Source of the DNA: Nematostella vectensis
Lineage: Eukaryota > Cnidaria > Anthozoa > Actiniaria > Edwardsiidae
Length of the DNA: 64,000 bases
Reading direction: 5' to 3'
Assembly: GCF_932526225.1 (NCBI RefSeq)
Contig: NC_064036.1
Coordinates: 12,331,181 to 12,395,180, forward strand
A program made the translations under genes and the position numbers. Below are positions 50,701 to 61,347 of this stretch, in pieces (position 1 is the first letter of the stretch; each line of letters opens with the position of its first letter). The notes beneath the pieces are model-generated. The model searched no databases. It had not been told where the DNA came from and saw nothing but the letters and a program-made list of their open reading frames with translations.

Positions 50701-53700
50701 CGAAATCCCTTTAGGTTGCCTCTTGTCATATTTCTATTTCTCTTGTCTAAAAACCCTAGCGATCGTTGTTTTCAAGTCTCAAAACATTTGAACGGTACTG
50801 TGTAACCATAGCCTCTTTAGTGTTCGTGACAAGCCCGAGCCCTCTCCGAACCTAACTTCGTATTTAGGTTATATATTTATAGAACCTAAGAGAGACATTT
50901 CGGATTAAGGTTAGAAATATTTTATCGCTTAGTTAAATATTCAACACAAATTGGGGATTTATTTTTGTTTATTTTATAAAGAAATCGCTGACAAAGTATC
51001 CTAGTTCCCGTACTTTAACTTGATTTGTTTTGGACTCGCCTCGCCAATGGAGGGCTATGTGTGGACTTGACCCCGCCCACTTTTTTAACAAAAAAAGAAG
51101 CAAATCAAGGTGAAGTTAAGTCACTGCCTCTTATTTTTGTACGCTTTTAAATAAAACAAAGACACATCGTGCGGGCAAAAATCGATGTTCTTAACGGAAC
51201 ATTGAGGAAAGTATACATTCCTTTTTTTGATTTTACCTAGTGGTATAATGTGATTTCGAACTTGTTAATCACAGAAAAATTGGACGTTAGAAGAGCAGCT
51301 TAACAGCTCTGTGTCATCCCTTGAAGACACGAGAAGCTACGTCCATCAGCTTCAAGCAATGACTGCCGAGGAGAAGAAAGAACGAGCGAGGTAAAAAGAT
51401 TCGGAAATATTAGGGTAGCTGCAAGGATTGACATTCACAGGTGCGGATCGAGGGATGGGGGGGGGGGGGGGGGGTAAACATAATTGGCCGCAAACTATGC
51501 AAGTCACAGAGCTACCAGAAATTGATGGTATTGGAAAAGAGTTTTGAAATTTCAACTGCATTTCCTATTTGCAGGGCAGCCATGAGGGTAACAGAGGGGA
51601 TGCAGAGAGAACAACAAAGTCTGATTGAGCAGCTGGACATGCTAAGGTAAGTCGGATAGGAGGGAAAGACCAGTCGTCCCCTTAGCTTCCTCCGCAGGTA
51701 TCACTTCTCATTGGAAAGAAAAAGCTTTTTTCGGTGCTTTTTTCTCGGAATCTCCCCTAATCTCAATAAAGGCCATGACAGAGTAAAGTTGCCTGCAGAG
51801 GAGGCTACCGTCTACTTACCATGCATTGGTCGCGGTTTATAACTCGATCACTTTCTTCCTCGTACAGAGAGATCAACCAGAAATTGCGTGACGACCGTGA
51901 CGCCATCGAAGCTGCGCACCAAGCGGTAAGCTACTACCACGTGATCAACTCGCGTTTATGACCATTTTGACCATTCAATATTTGATGTGTTCTGATAGTA
52001 TTCGTGTTACGTTCACGTATTCCATAAATGATGCAATCACTACTTACACCACTGTATGGTATTTTACACCATGATGGTACCATTTACAACATGAAAATCA
52101 CGAGACGAGCACGTGGTGCAGCTGTCACGTGACATCACTGACACGTGACACACTACGTGGACCCCGTTCAGAAGAGTACGAGAGTACAGAATTGATCATT
52201 GTTATTTTAATGAGCTAACTGGGTGTTGCATGCACATTCTAACCTATTTATTTTTTTATTGCTATGGGAACGTCGGAATTGCAGATGCTAATGACCGTAT
52301 GTATCCATGGTAACCTTAAATTAACTAACTGCACATAACATTGAAGCATGGAGGGCAACGACGAGACCACAACCGCACGTCCGTCAATTTGAACATTTGC
52401 ATACAGCAAGATGCTGTCAATCAAACCCTTGTATGGTGGCTTGCGGTCACGTGACGCTGTGTTGCTCTCCGTGCTACACTAACTCAACTGCTGATGTTTT
52501 TTTTACTTTGTTTCATAAGCCGTCGTCCCTAATGCAATTACTGCGAATAAAGTATACTTATTGTCGCATGTCAGGAGCGGATCAAGCTTTTTGCTAAGGG
52601 GGGGGGCTTGGCTCAGTGACAAAGGGGGGGGTAAATTTTCTTGTCACATATGGCTTTCTGGCAGTCCAAAGGGGGATTTAAACCCCCTAAACCATCCCCC
52701 TAGATCCGCTACTGCATGAACATACATTAGAGAGGGTGTGTGAAGAGTTATTATTTTTTGTCGCTCATGTTATAATGGTGTAAAAATGCTGCCAACAATA
52801 AAAAATGTGGATAAATGGAAATGTTTTAAACGTTACATATGCCGCTTTGTAAAAATGATAATGATAATAAGTATGTTTTACGCAGTGTTGGTTGTATAAT
52901 GAAAATTAACTCTTAAGGTGAATTTTCTTTAAAGTTAATGAAAAAACAGAAATCGTGTATCGTGCAAGAAAGAACGACTCTAGACCGATGAAATAACATG
53001 CTGCATACGAGATAATACTACGGAGGAACCATTTCCACTAGCAAATCCCCTTTTTATTTAATACAATTTTAGAATATGTAAAAAGGTTTCAAGTTATTAT
53101 GAAATTTAAGAATTATAAATAATGAAGGTAAACTCAAAGCATTTACATGTGATTTTTAAAATTTTAAAAACAGTCTGAACCTTACGCGATCCGGTGTTAT
53201 AAACTGTGAGTGTTGCTATTTTGATACGATAGCTAAATGAATATGATATTTTAATAAAAATATCTAAATAATAACCGTTCCTTAAAACAGAAGCGCGATC
53301 GCGGAAGCAGCCTGGGCGACGAGATAGAAGAGGCTGAGGTAATACATGACACCCTACATGACACCCTACAACAACTATTGCGGCAATAAGAGGACCTTCT
53401 TCAACCAACCAAAATCTGACAATTGCGCAGTGCAGAAACATATTTAACCGTTACAGGATAACGACAAAAAAATATGAGATATTCGAAGACATTACATTTC
53501 CCAACTAAATGCCCCTCCCTCAAGAAAAAAAGAAAACAACGACAAAATGACCACAACAAAAACACAGACAAGCCCAAAACAAACGGAATGCGTAATAGCG
53601 GAACAATGAAACGGTCATATGAGTTGAAACTCTCATCGGCTTTCATCACCAAATTTTCTCTTTTTAATAACTCTGTCTCAATATAAAATAACCATATAAA

Positions 53701-56700
53701 CTAGTTTTATTTAGTAATGTTGGTTAAATGATATTTTAAACATTCCGATAACATGCTCGTGGAAATAATACCGAAATACTTGCCGTCTAGTATTACTACT
53801 AACGGTGCACAATACTAATAAAAACTAATACTAGCTAACTGCACTCCTAACACATTCTAGCTTAAGAAAAAAGCTAGGAGTAATTAAACTATTTTCAACT
53901 CCACACGAGAAAGCTCGCTTTCTTTCCTTAAAATTATAAACAGGGCCGTAGCAGTTGAAAGGGGCTTATTTGAGACAGACAACTCTATTTTCCTTTCAAG
54001 ACTGCCTTTGTTTGCTTTTTCTTATCATGCCTCCTCCTACGATCCTGAACAGTATGATGACTTTTTTGAAAATGTATCTCAGATCTCATCCAGATGAGAA
54101 AAAGTGACAGTCTGGATAGTCTGACCATTGTCGCTCTTATTTGCTATCGTTTTTTTCTTTGCAATTTCTTTGTAGTCCTCAGTCCTCAGACTCAATCTAT
54201 TTTACTCAATTTTGCGCCCTGTTTCTTATTTTAGCTGCACCGCCTGGTTATTTGGTATATGTGGCTGTGGTAAAATCCATTAGTAAGTGGTATAACTGTT
54301 GTCTGCTGTTACCCAGGGTAAGAAGAAAGTAAATCGTCAGGGCTCAAAAATGTCCAAGTACTGGGACAAGAGACAGAACTCAAATGGCGCGACGTCACCA
54401 ACAAGCCCGCGGGGCCAGCTGGGATCAATTGGCAGCATTGCCGAAGAGGGAGAGACTGGGGAAGAGTTTAATCTGCACAGATCCAGGTAGATGTAAAAGC
54501 TTTTTAACGGTTTAAGTCAATAAAATGAAAAAAAAAATGACTTAAATGAAAATAAACTATGCTGACGAAATAATCCATCTTAACCATTTGGTGCTGGTAT
54601 AACATCATTTAACCTTTAAGTTTACAAAGTAAGCAAAGGAAATAAAATCCGCGTGTTACATGAACGTATTTAAAAGAACAAAGACTCCTTGCTAATCCCC
54701 GCGCACAAATTACAATTAATTTTAAGAGTGCATGTTTTGGGATGTGAGCACGTGACCATTTGTTGTGGGTCTTTAACCTGTAACCTGACCAATCGTCTAT
54801 CTAATCTGGTCTGAAGTGAGAGAAACAAGCCTCGACGCAAATCCTCCCGACGACGCAGTCGCATGAAGAAACAGAACAACGTGTTGGCCAACTATTATAG
54901 TAGCAACGTAGAGGGGTAAGGCAGGACTAAACAGGACTTTATATACGTACTGTGGGGCTTCAAATCTCTTTGTCTCATGACCAAAGAAGGTCAGCATTGT
55001 CATGATAGCAGATATATATATAAAAAAAAAAAAACATTGGAAAGCGCAAGAGGGAAGCGAAGTGCTCTATCAATATACCTATCTCGTTGTAGTCAGAAAT
55101 TGTGGTTCTGGCGCAGCGAACAAGTAGAAACCAAAAAAGAGATCTATTTAAAAAGGTTTAAAAACTGTTTTATTTGATATAAATATTTTTAATTACCTAA
55201 ATAGTGGTGAGAACTTCAACAAATTGCAAAATTATATATGAACAAACATAAAAAAGTGCGATTTCAGCAAAAAAGATATCGAAAGTAACGCCGTGTTAAA
55301 CTTTTTCCTTAAGACTTCTAAACTCAATAAAAAATGTATAACCAAGTACAGTACTTACTGCTAAACATCCAAATCCTTTTACAAACTCCTGTTCTAGATC
55401 CTTGCAAAACCTTCCAGAATAATAGGAAGGCATCCTACTCCAAGGTTATATATGACAAGGATTTCACTGATATCGCTTCCATGTGGGATTTGCAGGTTGT
55501 CGTCGAGCGACCAAGCCCTAGAGCTGTCTGCACTGACCCGCGAAGTAGAATTTGAGGGAGACGAGGAGCTCGCGAAGATCATTGATGACAAACCACCCGA
55601 GAGGCCCATATGGGCCAGGAAGATCATGGCGGCCTTCGAGGAGTCTGGTAAGGCCCCTGGCATCGATTCCACCAAATAGTATTGGATGAGATGCCTTCTT
55701 GTTTCTAAACCCGCAATACTTTTAACATAACGTTTTCTACTGTGTTGACAATGCTTGCCATTTGTTAACTTAACAGAAAAAGCCAAGAAGGAGAAAGAGG
55801 AAAAAGATAAGGAAGAGTTCCGACAGCGAAAAGCAGATCTTCTTTCATGTGAGTTTTAGCAGATAACAAGAATGCAGATCACGATTGGTGTAAACAAGGC
55901 CACTGATTCATGATGAAAATGACGACGATGATGATGATAATGGTGATGCTGATAATGGCCGTGATAATGATGCCCATGATGGTGGTGGTGATAATAGTGA
56001 TTATGATGGTAGTGATGATAACGATGGTGGTGTGATATGTTAAGTTGATTGAAATCTGCTGCTGCTTTCTATGAGGAAGATTGAGCTTCTTTTATAGAAA
56101 GTGGTGATCCGATAGTTATATGATGGTGGTGGTGATAATAGTGATTATGATGGTAGTGGTGATATGTTAAGTTGATTGAAATCTGCTGATGCTTTCTATG
56201 AGGAAGATTAAACTTCTTCTATAGAAAGTGGTGATACGATAGTTATATCGTTATATCCAGGGGCGTAGCCGGGGGATGACCCAGTCCCCCCCTTTCTAGA
56301 AGCCACAAATACAGTACATTTATACATTATCTAAGATACAGGGGAAAATTCCTTGAAAGGGCCTTTTGGGCCCCCTCCTGTTAAACATCCTGGCTACGCC
56401 GCAGGTTATATCAATGCTGCCATCCATGTTTATCTGTTGTTGTCCATGATAATGGAGATAGAATATGAAGTGAAGAAATGCTGGCTGCGTGTAGATCAAT
56501 CGAAACGAGCACATAGAATAGTGAAGGTTATCATGCCAAGAATTATAGTTGTACCTCTTCTATAAGCGGCCAACATATATTCAGCGGCCATTATAGAAAA
56601 TGCTGTATCAAGATACCTCCAATAAGCGGCCATTTGTCTCGATCCCGAAGGTGCTTTAATAAGAATACCACCGTATAGAATTTGCAGTAATGTGTGGTTT

Positions 56701-59700
56701 GTTGACTTTCATTGATTGTTGATCTTAAATGATTTACCGACAGCCGATCTACGTAGCTCTGAAGATGAAAGAAGTGCTTTTTCCGATGCGTTCAATTCAT
56801 CGTCAGAACTTGAAAGCGATTCCTCGTGCCCGCGATCCCCCCGTACAGCGCCCGTAGGCAAGGATGACGAGGCATACCACGTACGTTTCTTAACAGTGTT
56901 TGAGTGATATAACCATACTGATGATACGAAGGGGCGGATACAGGGGTGGTGGATTGGATGGATATCCACCCCTCTTTTGAGTAGAAAAAATTGAAAAATC
57001 ACTTTGTTTGAAGAAAATAAATGTCTGATGGACGGGAGGTACTGTCCATATGTTCCTTCGCCTGCTTGACTTTGCTGACGCGACATATCCAATTTAGCAT
57101 GAAGTATTGTTAGATCCATGTGACCTCCCAAGAGAAGAACCACTGGATCAGTTATAGCCGTCTATCCGGCCAGTATCCACCCCCCATTTTGAAATTCTGG
57201 ATCCGCCCCTGAGGCTGTCCATCTTGCGAATGAATCCAGCTATTGGCAAAAAAAAGTGCTGCTTATTAAAGCGACTGTTAATCCGACTTGCGCGTTGCAC
57301 GATTTCGTAAGCTACAAAACCCTCTATAAATAAGACTCATTTCAGTGGGGAACTAAATTGCTTGAAACAATGTGAAATCTGATCCATCCTACATTCTGTC
57401 ATCCATTCTATTTCTAAAACTATCAAATAATACAGGAATAGTCATTTGAAATTAGATTTAAAAAATGAGTTTAAAAAAACAAAAACAAAAGGCATTGCAC
57501 AGCAAGTTGGGAACAACGGACTTGACGAATTACAAAAGTAGTGTGTAAGATCTCTGTTGCAGAATGTGTCAGTTTGCTTTGTGCTTTTCAGGAGTCTGCT
57601 TCGCAAGCCTCCCCGACTCGGTTGAAAACCCCAGAGAGAGTGTTCAAGGTGGTGTTCATAGGTGACTCGGGTGTCGGCAAGTCTAGCTTCCTACACAGGT
57701 TTTGTCACGATCAGTGGAAGCCATCCTTCACTGCTACCATAGGTAACGACGCCTCTTGTAACGTTACGACTACACTTTTGGCATCGTAATTGATTTACAC
57801 TTGTTTTTTCCAGGAGTGGATTTTCAGATAAAAACAATGAATGTCAATGGCCAGTGTATTGCCATACAGCTTTGGGACACTGCAGGACAGGAGAGGTCAG
57901 GTTTTGTTTTCTGTTAACGTTATAATATCGTTAACTAGTTCTCCTGTGTTTCATTACCATATATACTCGATCTTTGAAGCGTGTCAAGGATGATTATACA
58001 GTCCTTTGTCGCTTTTGTGGCTTTTCATTTTAAAACTTTTCACCTTTCTTCTTCATTTCAGGTTCCGAAGCATTACCAAGCAGTACTTCCGTAAGGCAGA
58101 CGGCATTCTGATATTTTATGACGTCACAGCCGAATCTTCCTTCACCAACCTTAAAAGTTGGATGGTTAGTGTGGAGGTGAGGAGCAATAACGTGAAAACT
58201 AGATAGTGGCATAGCTTCTTATTTGGGATGTCCCTATATCAAATTCACCTGTTGTTTCCTAATGCAACAGTGCCCCACCCCCTGCTACAGTCCTGAAATA
58301 TGGCGCAGCCTAAGTAATTTGGCAATAAACTGCAATTTTCCATTCGCCTTTGTTGCACTTGCAACGTTTTTGAAATAGGTGTGTGTACACCACACAATAA
58401 ACAGAATTCCTACCAAACATTTCGAACTTTCTGTTTATGTTATACTTAAATGCTTGAAAACCTGTCACATATACTGCCTAGTATTCTTTGGAAAACACCC
58501 TCGCAACACTTTACAAGCTGCAAATGATACCCCTTTGCACGTCTTTGCTTTGTAACAAAGCCAAATACAAGTACGTCTGAGTAACTCTGCTTGCAAATAT
58601 AAAATAATTTGCCATTGTGAATACTGGTTGCAGGAGGGGGCAGAAGAGGGAGTTGCAAAGATGGTACTGGGGAACAAGACGGACCTTGCAGAGGACGAGG
58701 AGAGCAGAGTAGTCAAGACAATTGATGGGAAGAACTTGGCAAATGTGAGCATCACCCGCAATTAAGTAATCATCAGCATAGATGGAAATAATTTGGCAAA
58801 TGTAAGCAAGACCCGCAATTAAGTAATCAACAGCATAGATGGAAAGAACTTGTCAAATGTAAGCAACACCCGCAATTAATTAATCAAAAGCATAGATGGA
58901 AATAATTTGGCGAATGTAGGCACAAACCCGATTGCGTAGTCGAGACCATAGATGGAAAGATTTTAAAAATGCAGACACAACCTTAATTGAGTATTTAAAT
59001 GCATAGATGGGAATAATTTGGCAAATGTAAGCAACACCCCGAATTAAGAAAGCAGACGGAACTTGACAAATGTAAGCGATGCAGCACTTTGAATTATCAG
59101 GATACCAGATGAGGAAACTGAGGATTTTTATTTTTTGCGTTCCTTTTCCTTTAGATCGATTCTTAGACTTGTTCAGTGTTTCAGAGTCACTCAATGGAAA
59201 GTCTGACTACTAATATTATCTATTATCTACCTAGATCTTTCAAATCCTTTGTTGGGGGCATCTGGGTATGATAATTGCAGAGATGACACTGCTTCAAGTT
59301 CTTAGCTATCACTGCTCCAAACATTAGGTTGAACCTCTTTGTTGACGTTTTGTTGCTGATTATCTACAGCAATATGATGCTCTCTACATGGAAACAAGTG
59401 CCAAAACAGGCAACAACATTCAAGAGGCAATGTACAAGTTGGCGGAGTGAGTATGACTTACATCTCCCTTCAGTAGACATGAGAGCTGGCAGTCAACTAA
59501 ATAGAAATTGAAATGATTTTGAGAATTGGCATACAGTGTAAACCTGATTTGATGGAAATTTCCCCCCTTCCCTTTACAGCCCTTCCAAGAATTCAGAGGG
59601 ATTCGGGGTTGGGGAGGAAGGGTGGGGCTCAATTGCTGATTTGAATAATTCATTATTTAATTTCCTCTATTCCTAATGTTGGATGTTTTTCGATTAATGG

Positions 59701-59808
59701 GTTTGAATGTGTTTTAGAGTTTTACAAGCTCGTGAAGATCAAATGATGCAAAGTGTTCTGACCCTTGCCAATACTTCCAAGAAGAAGAAGAAATGCTGCA
59801 AATCGTAG
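47093..59808 (+). CDS. CRACR2A: EF-hand/coiled-coil large Rab GTPase (CRACR2A-like)
   Basis: A multidomain Rab that would couple calcium sensing to vesicle traffic. Exons: 47093-47763, 48686-48841, 49608-49698, 50063-50158, 50454-50525, 51275-51390, 51575-51646, 51868-51925, 52285-52296 (12-nt, tentative), 53291-53338, 54317-54486, 54817-54915, 55496-55647, 55777-55848, 56744-56880, 57592-57742, 57814-57895, 58062-58176, 58634-58744, 59370-59446 and 59718-59808 (TAG). Phases agree throughout, giving 882 residues. Four EF loops lie at 23-34, 59-70, 107-118 and 141-152; the 2nd and 4th are canonical. A coiled coil spans ~245-445 and the Rab domain ~690-855: [24 protein letters not shown], with a C-terminal CCKS for geranylgeranylation. 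YEEMEQQIK and the RVTEGMQRE...LDMLRE region resemble CRACR2A more than RASEF. Rab44 or RASEF orthology is the alternative. Confidence 0.83.
50564..51013. mobile_element. Foldback element with about 120-bp inverted repeats
   Basis: Inside an intron of the Rab gene, 50,564-50,683 and 50,892-51,013 are inverted copies. The left arm includes GATTTCTTTATAAAATAAAC and CCTTAATCCGAAATGTCTC; the right arm carries the complements. A loop of about 210 bp separates them. Arms differ at only a few bases, so the element is fairly young. It has no open frame and is probably a non-autonomous DNA transposon. Confidence 0.85.
51938..52455. promoter_or_regulatory. Cluster of CACGTG E-boxes in an intron
   Basis: Five CACGTG hexamers occur in 518 bp (51,938, 52,110, 52,126, 52,142 and 52,448). 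Two of them are the full ten-base palindrome GTCACGTGAC (52,124 and 52,446), the motif preferred by MiT/TFE- and USF-type bHLH-zip factors. By chance about 0.1 would be expected. A sixth lies at 54,749. Enhancer function is inferred only. Confidence 0.4.
52572..52714. mobile_element. MITE-like relic, CAG..CTG ends
   Basis: Ends CAGGAGCGGATC (52,572) and GATCCGCTACTG (52,703) are inverted with one mismatch. The interior has two 8-9-G runs and the segment ACATATGGCTTTCTGGCAGT. That segment recurs at 61,654, which marks a second family member. The hAT-like assignment rests on the CAG ends; the target duplication is unclear. Confidence 0.65.
55917..56248. repeat. GAT-rich microsatellite and 144-bp direct duplication
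   Basis: An impure GAT/GGT trinucleotide stretch (55,917-56,040) leads into a duplicated block. TGATGGTGGTGGTGATAATA begins at 55,977 and at 56,121. Both copies continue through TAAGTTGATTGAAATCTGCT and a GAGGAAGATTRA segment to GATASGATAGTTATAT. The second copy has lost part of the GAT stretch. Intronic. Confidence 0.85.
56258..56404. mobile_element. hAT-like MITE with 8-bp target duplication
   Basis: The element begins CAGGGGCGTAGCC and ends GGCTACGCCGCAG (inverted). It is flanked on both sides by the identical octamer GTTATATC (56,250-56,257 and 56,405-56,412). Eight-base target duplications and CAG ends are hallmarks of hAT transposons. At 147 bp it has no coding capacity. It sits in an intron of the Rab gene. 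Confidence 0.9.
56929..57211. mobile_element. Older MITE-like element with GGGGCGGAT ends
   Basis: AAGGGGCGGATACAG at 56,929 and CTGGATCCGCCCCTG ending at 57,211 are imperfect inverted ends, with secondary inverted TATCCACCCC blocks inside. No target duplication survives. It lies between the exons at 56,744 and 57,592. Confidence 0.65.
57592..59808 (+). other. Rab GTPase domain exons
   Basis: Six exons code the G domain with every guanine-binding motif intact: P-loop GDSGVGKSS, switch-I Thr in FTATIG, WDTAGQE with the catalytic Gln, NKTD and [19 protein letters not shown] is a typical Rab segment. The tail KKKKKCCKS gives a polybasic stretch and a CCXX prenylation signal, so membrane anchoring is expected. 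The last intron but one carries a repeat derived from the donor at 58,745. Confidence 0.93.
58745..59082. repeat. About 57-bp minisatellite carrying decoy 5' splice sites
   Basis: The true donor after GGGAAGAACTTGGCAAAT is at 58,745. Degenerate copies of the exon end plus donor follow, with donor-like GT at 58,802, 58,859, 58,916, 59,027 and 59,072 and one mutated to GC at 58,971. Spacings are 57, 57, 57, 55, 56 and 45 bp. The copies read ATGGAAATAATTTGGCAAAT then GTAAGC, arguably better donors than the real GTGAGC. Each unit also has CAGCATAG upstream of the copied exon end. Non-coding; stops follow soon after the real donor. Confidence 0.88.
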
Positions 59809-60295
59809 TCAGGTTATAAAAGGATTCCTGGAACCTAAGCATTTTTAGTAAAATGTCCACTATTAGAATGTTGAGATACCATGGAATGTAGATTATATAA
59901 CTAATATAAATTCAAGCAATACTTTTGCAGTTTTCTACTGTGAGATATTTATTTCTATCTTTTACTTGTCTAAAGTCCAGGAGACAAAAAAAACTGTACT
60001 ATGTGCAGCAAAATAATTGATGCTCTAAAATGTTATAAAGCTTTTAATTGAGTATTTATTTATTGTTGGGTACAATAATTAAGATAATTAACAATAGGAT
60101 CTGTTGTAGATACCGAATAGGGATCCTAAGTCTTTTTACTTTCCCTGAAAGCTTTTCATATTTCCAATTTTTAATCACATTATGCTGTAGGGTTAAAAAT
60201 AATACAATGGAATACTGGTTGATAGGTAATCATGCCTTACTAATTATTAGACATTTGAAAAACCTTACTCTAACCAGAGTAAACAAGATTTACTT

Positions 60296-60301
60296 AATAA
60301 A
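60296..60301 (+). promoter_or_regulatory. Poly(A) signal, Rab gene
   Basis: AATAAA lies 488 bp past the TAG of the Rab gene. A further AATAAA lies about 200 bp on (near 60,502). Either would keep the transcript short of the convergent UBE2T gene. Confidence 0.5.
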
Positions 60302-61056
60302 GAAATAAGATAAGTAACATACAAGTGTTGTTATGAAAATATCATAATGGTGTGAAAGATCATAAAACTGTACAGCAAATAACACACTTTTGAAATTAGT
60401 GGGGTCAATTTTTCTAGCTACCTTTCATCAATTAGCCTCCTTACCCTTGATAGTATACATCAACAGCAACTCATGTATGTTTATAAAAAAAAATGTCTAG
60501 AATAAAATATTTATTAAAGTGGACCTCATTGAAAAATCTTTTGTCTTGTATCTTTTGTATTATGTTGAGTTATGCATCGATTTTATGGATCGATTGTGTA
60601 GCACACATATTTTCACATATTTCCATGGCCACATAGACACTTTATGTACAGTATGTGTATAGATCGTTTTCATGATGTCGTGCACGCATCTAAAATGCTA
60701 CAGACTTGGGGGCCACAGCTGATCTAAAATGGAGTTCGAAGTGGAGTTTACAGGCGAAGCTATTGAAATTGCTGCCAGAGTGCTATAGTCAAATTAGAGC
60801 CAGAGTCAAATCCCCCTTTGTCTGTATATTGGATTACCTGTTGCCCGCCAGTCTGTGACATTTTAGACGCACACGCAACATTGTGAAAACAGTCTATTGG
60901 TAAAGAGAATAGGAGTTTCTTAATTACTTCGATTAGAAATTTAAGTAAATAATATATACTCGTACATTTATTCATAAGTACTTATTTTTGATAAATAAGA
61001 GTCATACATCACCTTTGTTCCTGACCCTCTTCTACTACGAAAAAGTCTTTTGGTAC
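60302..61056. other. Spacer between convergent genes
   Basis: No coding sequence is recognised. The stretch is A+T-rich and contains possible poly(A) signals for both flanking genes, in opposite directions. Confidence 0.5.
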
Positions 61057-61062
61057 TTTATT
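61057..61062 (-). promoter_or_regulatory. Poly(A) signal, UBE2T-like gene
   Basis: TTTATT on the + strand (AATAAA on the minus strand) lies about 286 bp beyond the stop codon of the minus-strand gene. Another is near 60,967. Confidence 0.45.
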
Positions 61063-61347
61063 GTACTATATACTCTTGTTCATTTTCTGACACATATACT
61101 ATAAATTTTACCTGTATTGGTACTGTATTGTATGCTTAAGTACCTTCTTTATGCAGTTATATCTTGCTTGTGATGTACAGTATTGTGTCTTGATACATTG
61201 AATTTACCTAGTTCTTGTCTGCCATGGTATTCTAGGTGTGTACTTATTTGCTTACTTTGTTGATCTACTGTACCATTGGTATATTTTTTCATCTAACGAT
61301 ACTGTACTATGTTTGACTACCTTAGTTGCACAAAAATCTCTTGCATT

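Noticed and set aside
56709-57143. 144-codon minus-strand frame
   Set aside because: It is antisense to exon 56,744-56,880 and runs into a MITE; no domain.
58880-59194. 104-codon minus-strand frame
   Set aside because: It lies in the decoy-donor minisatellite and is repetitive for that reason.
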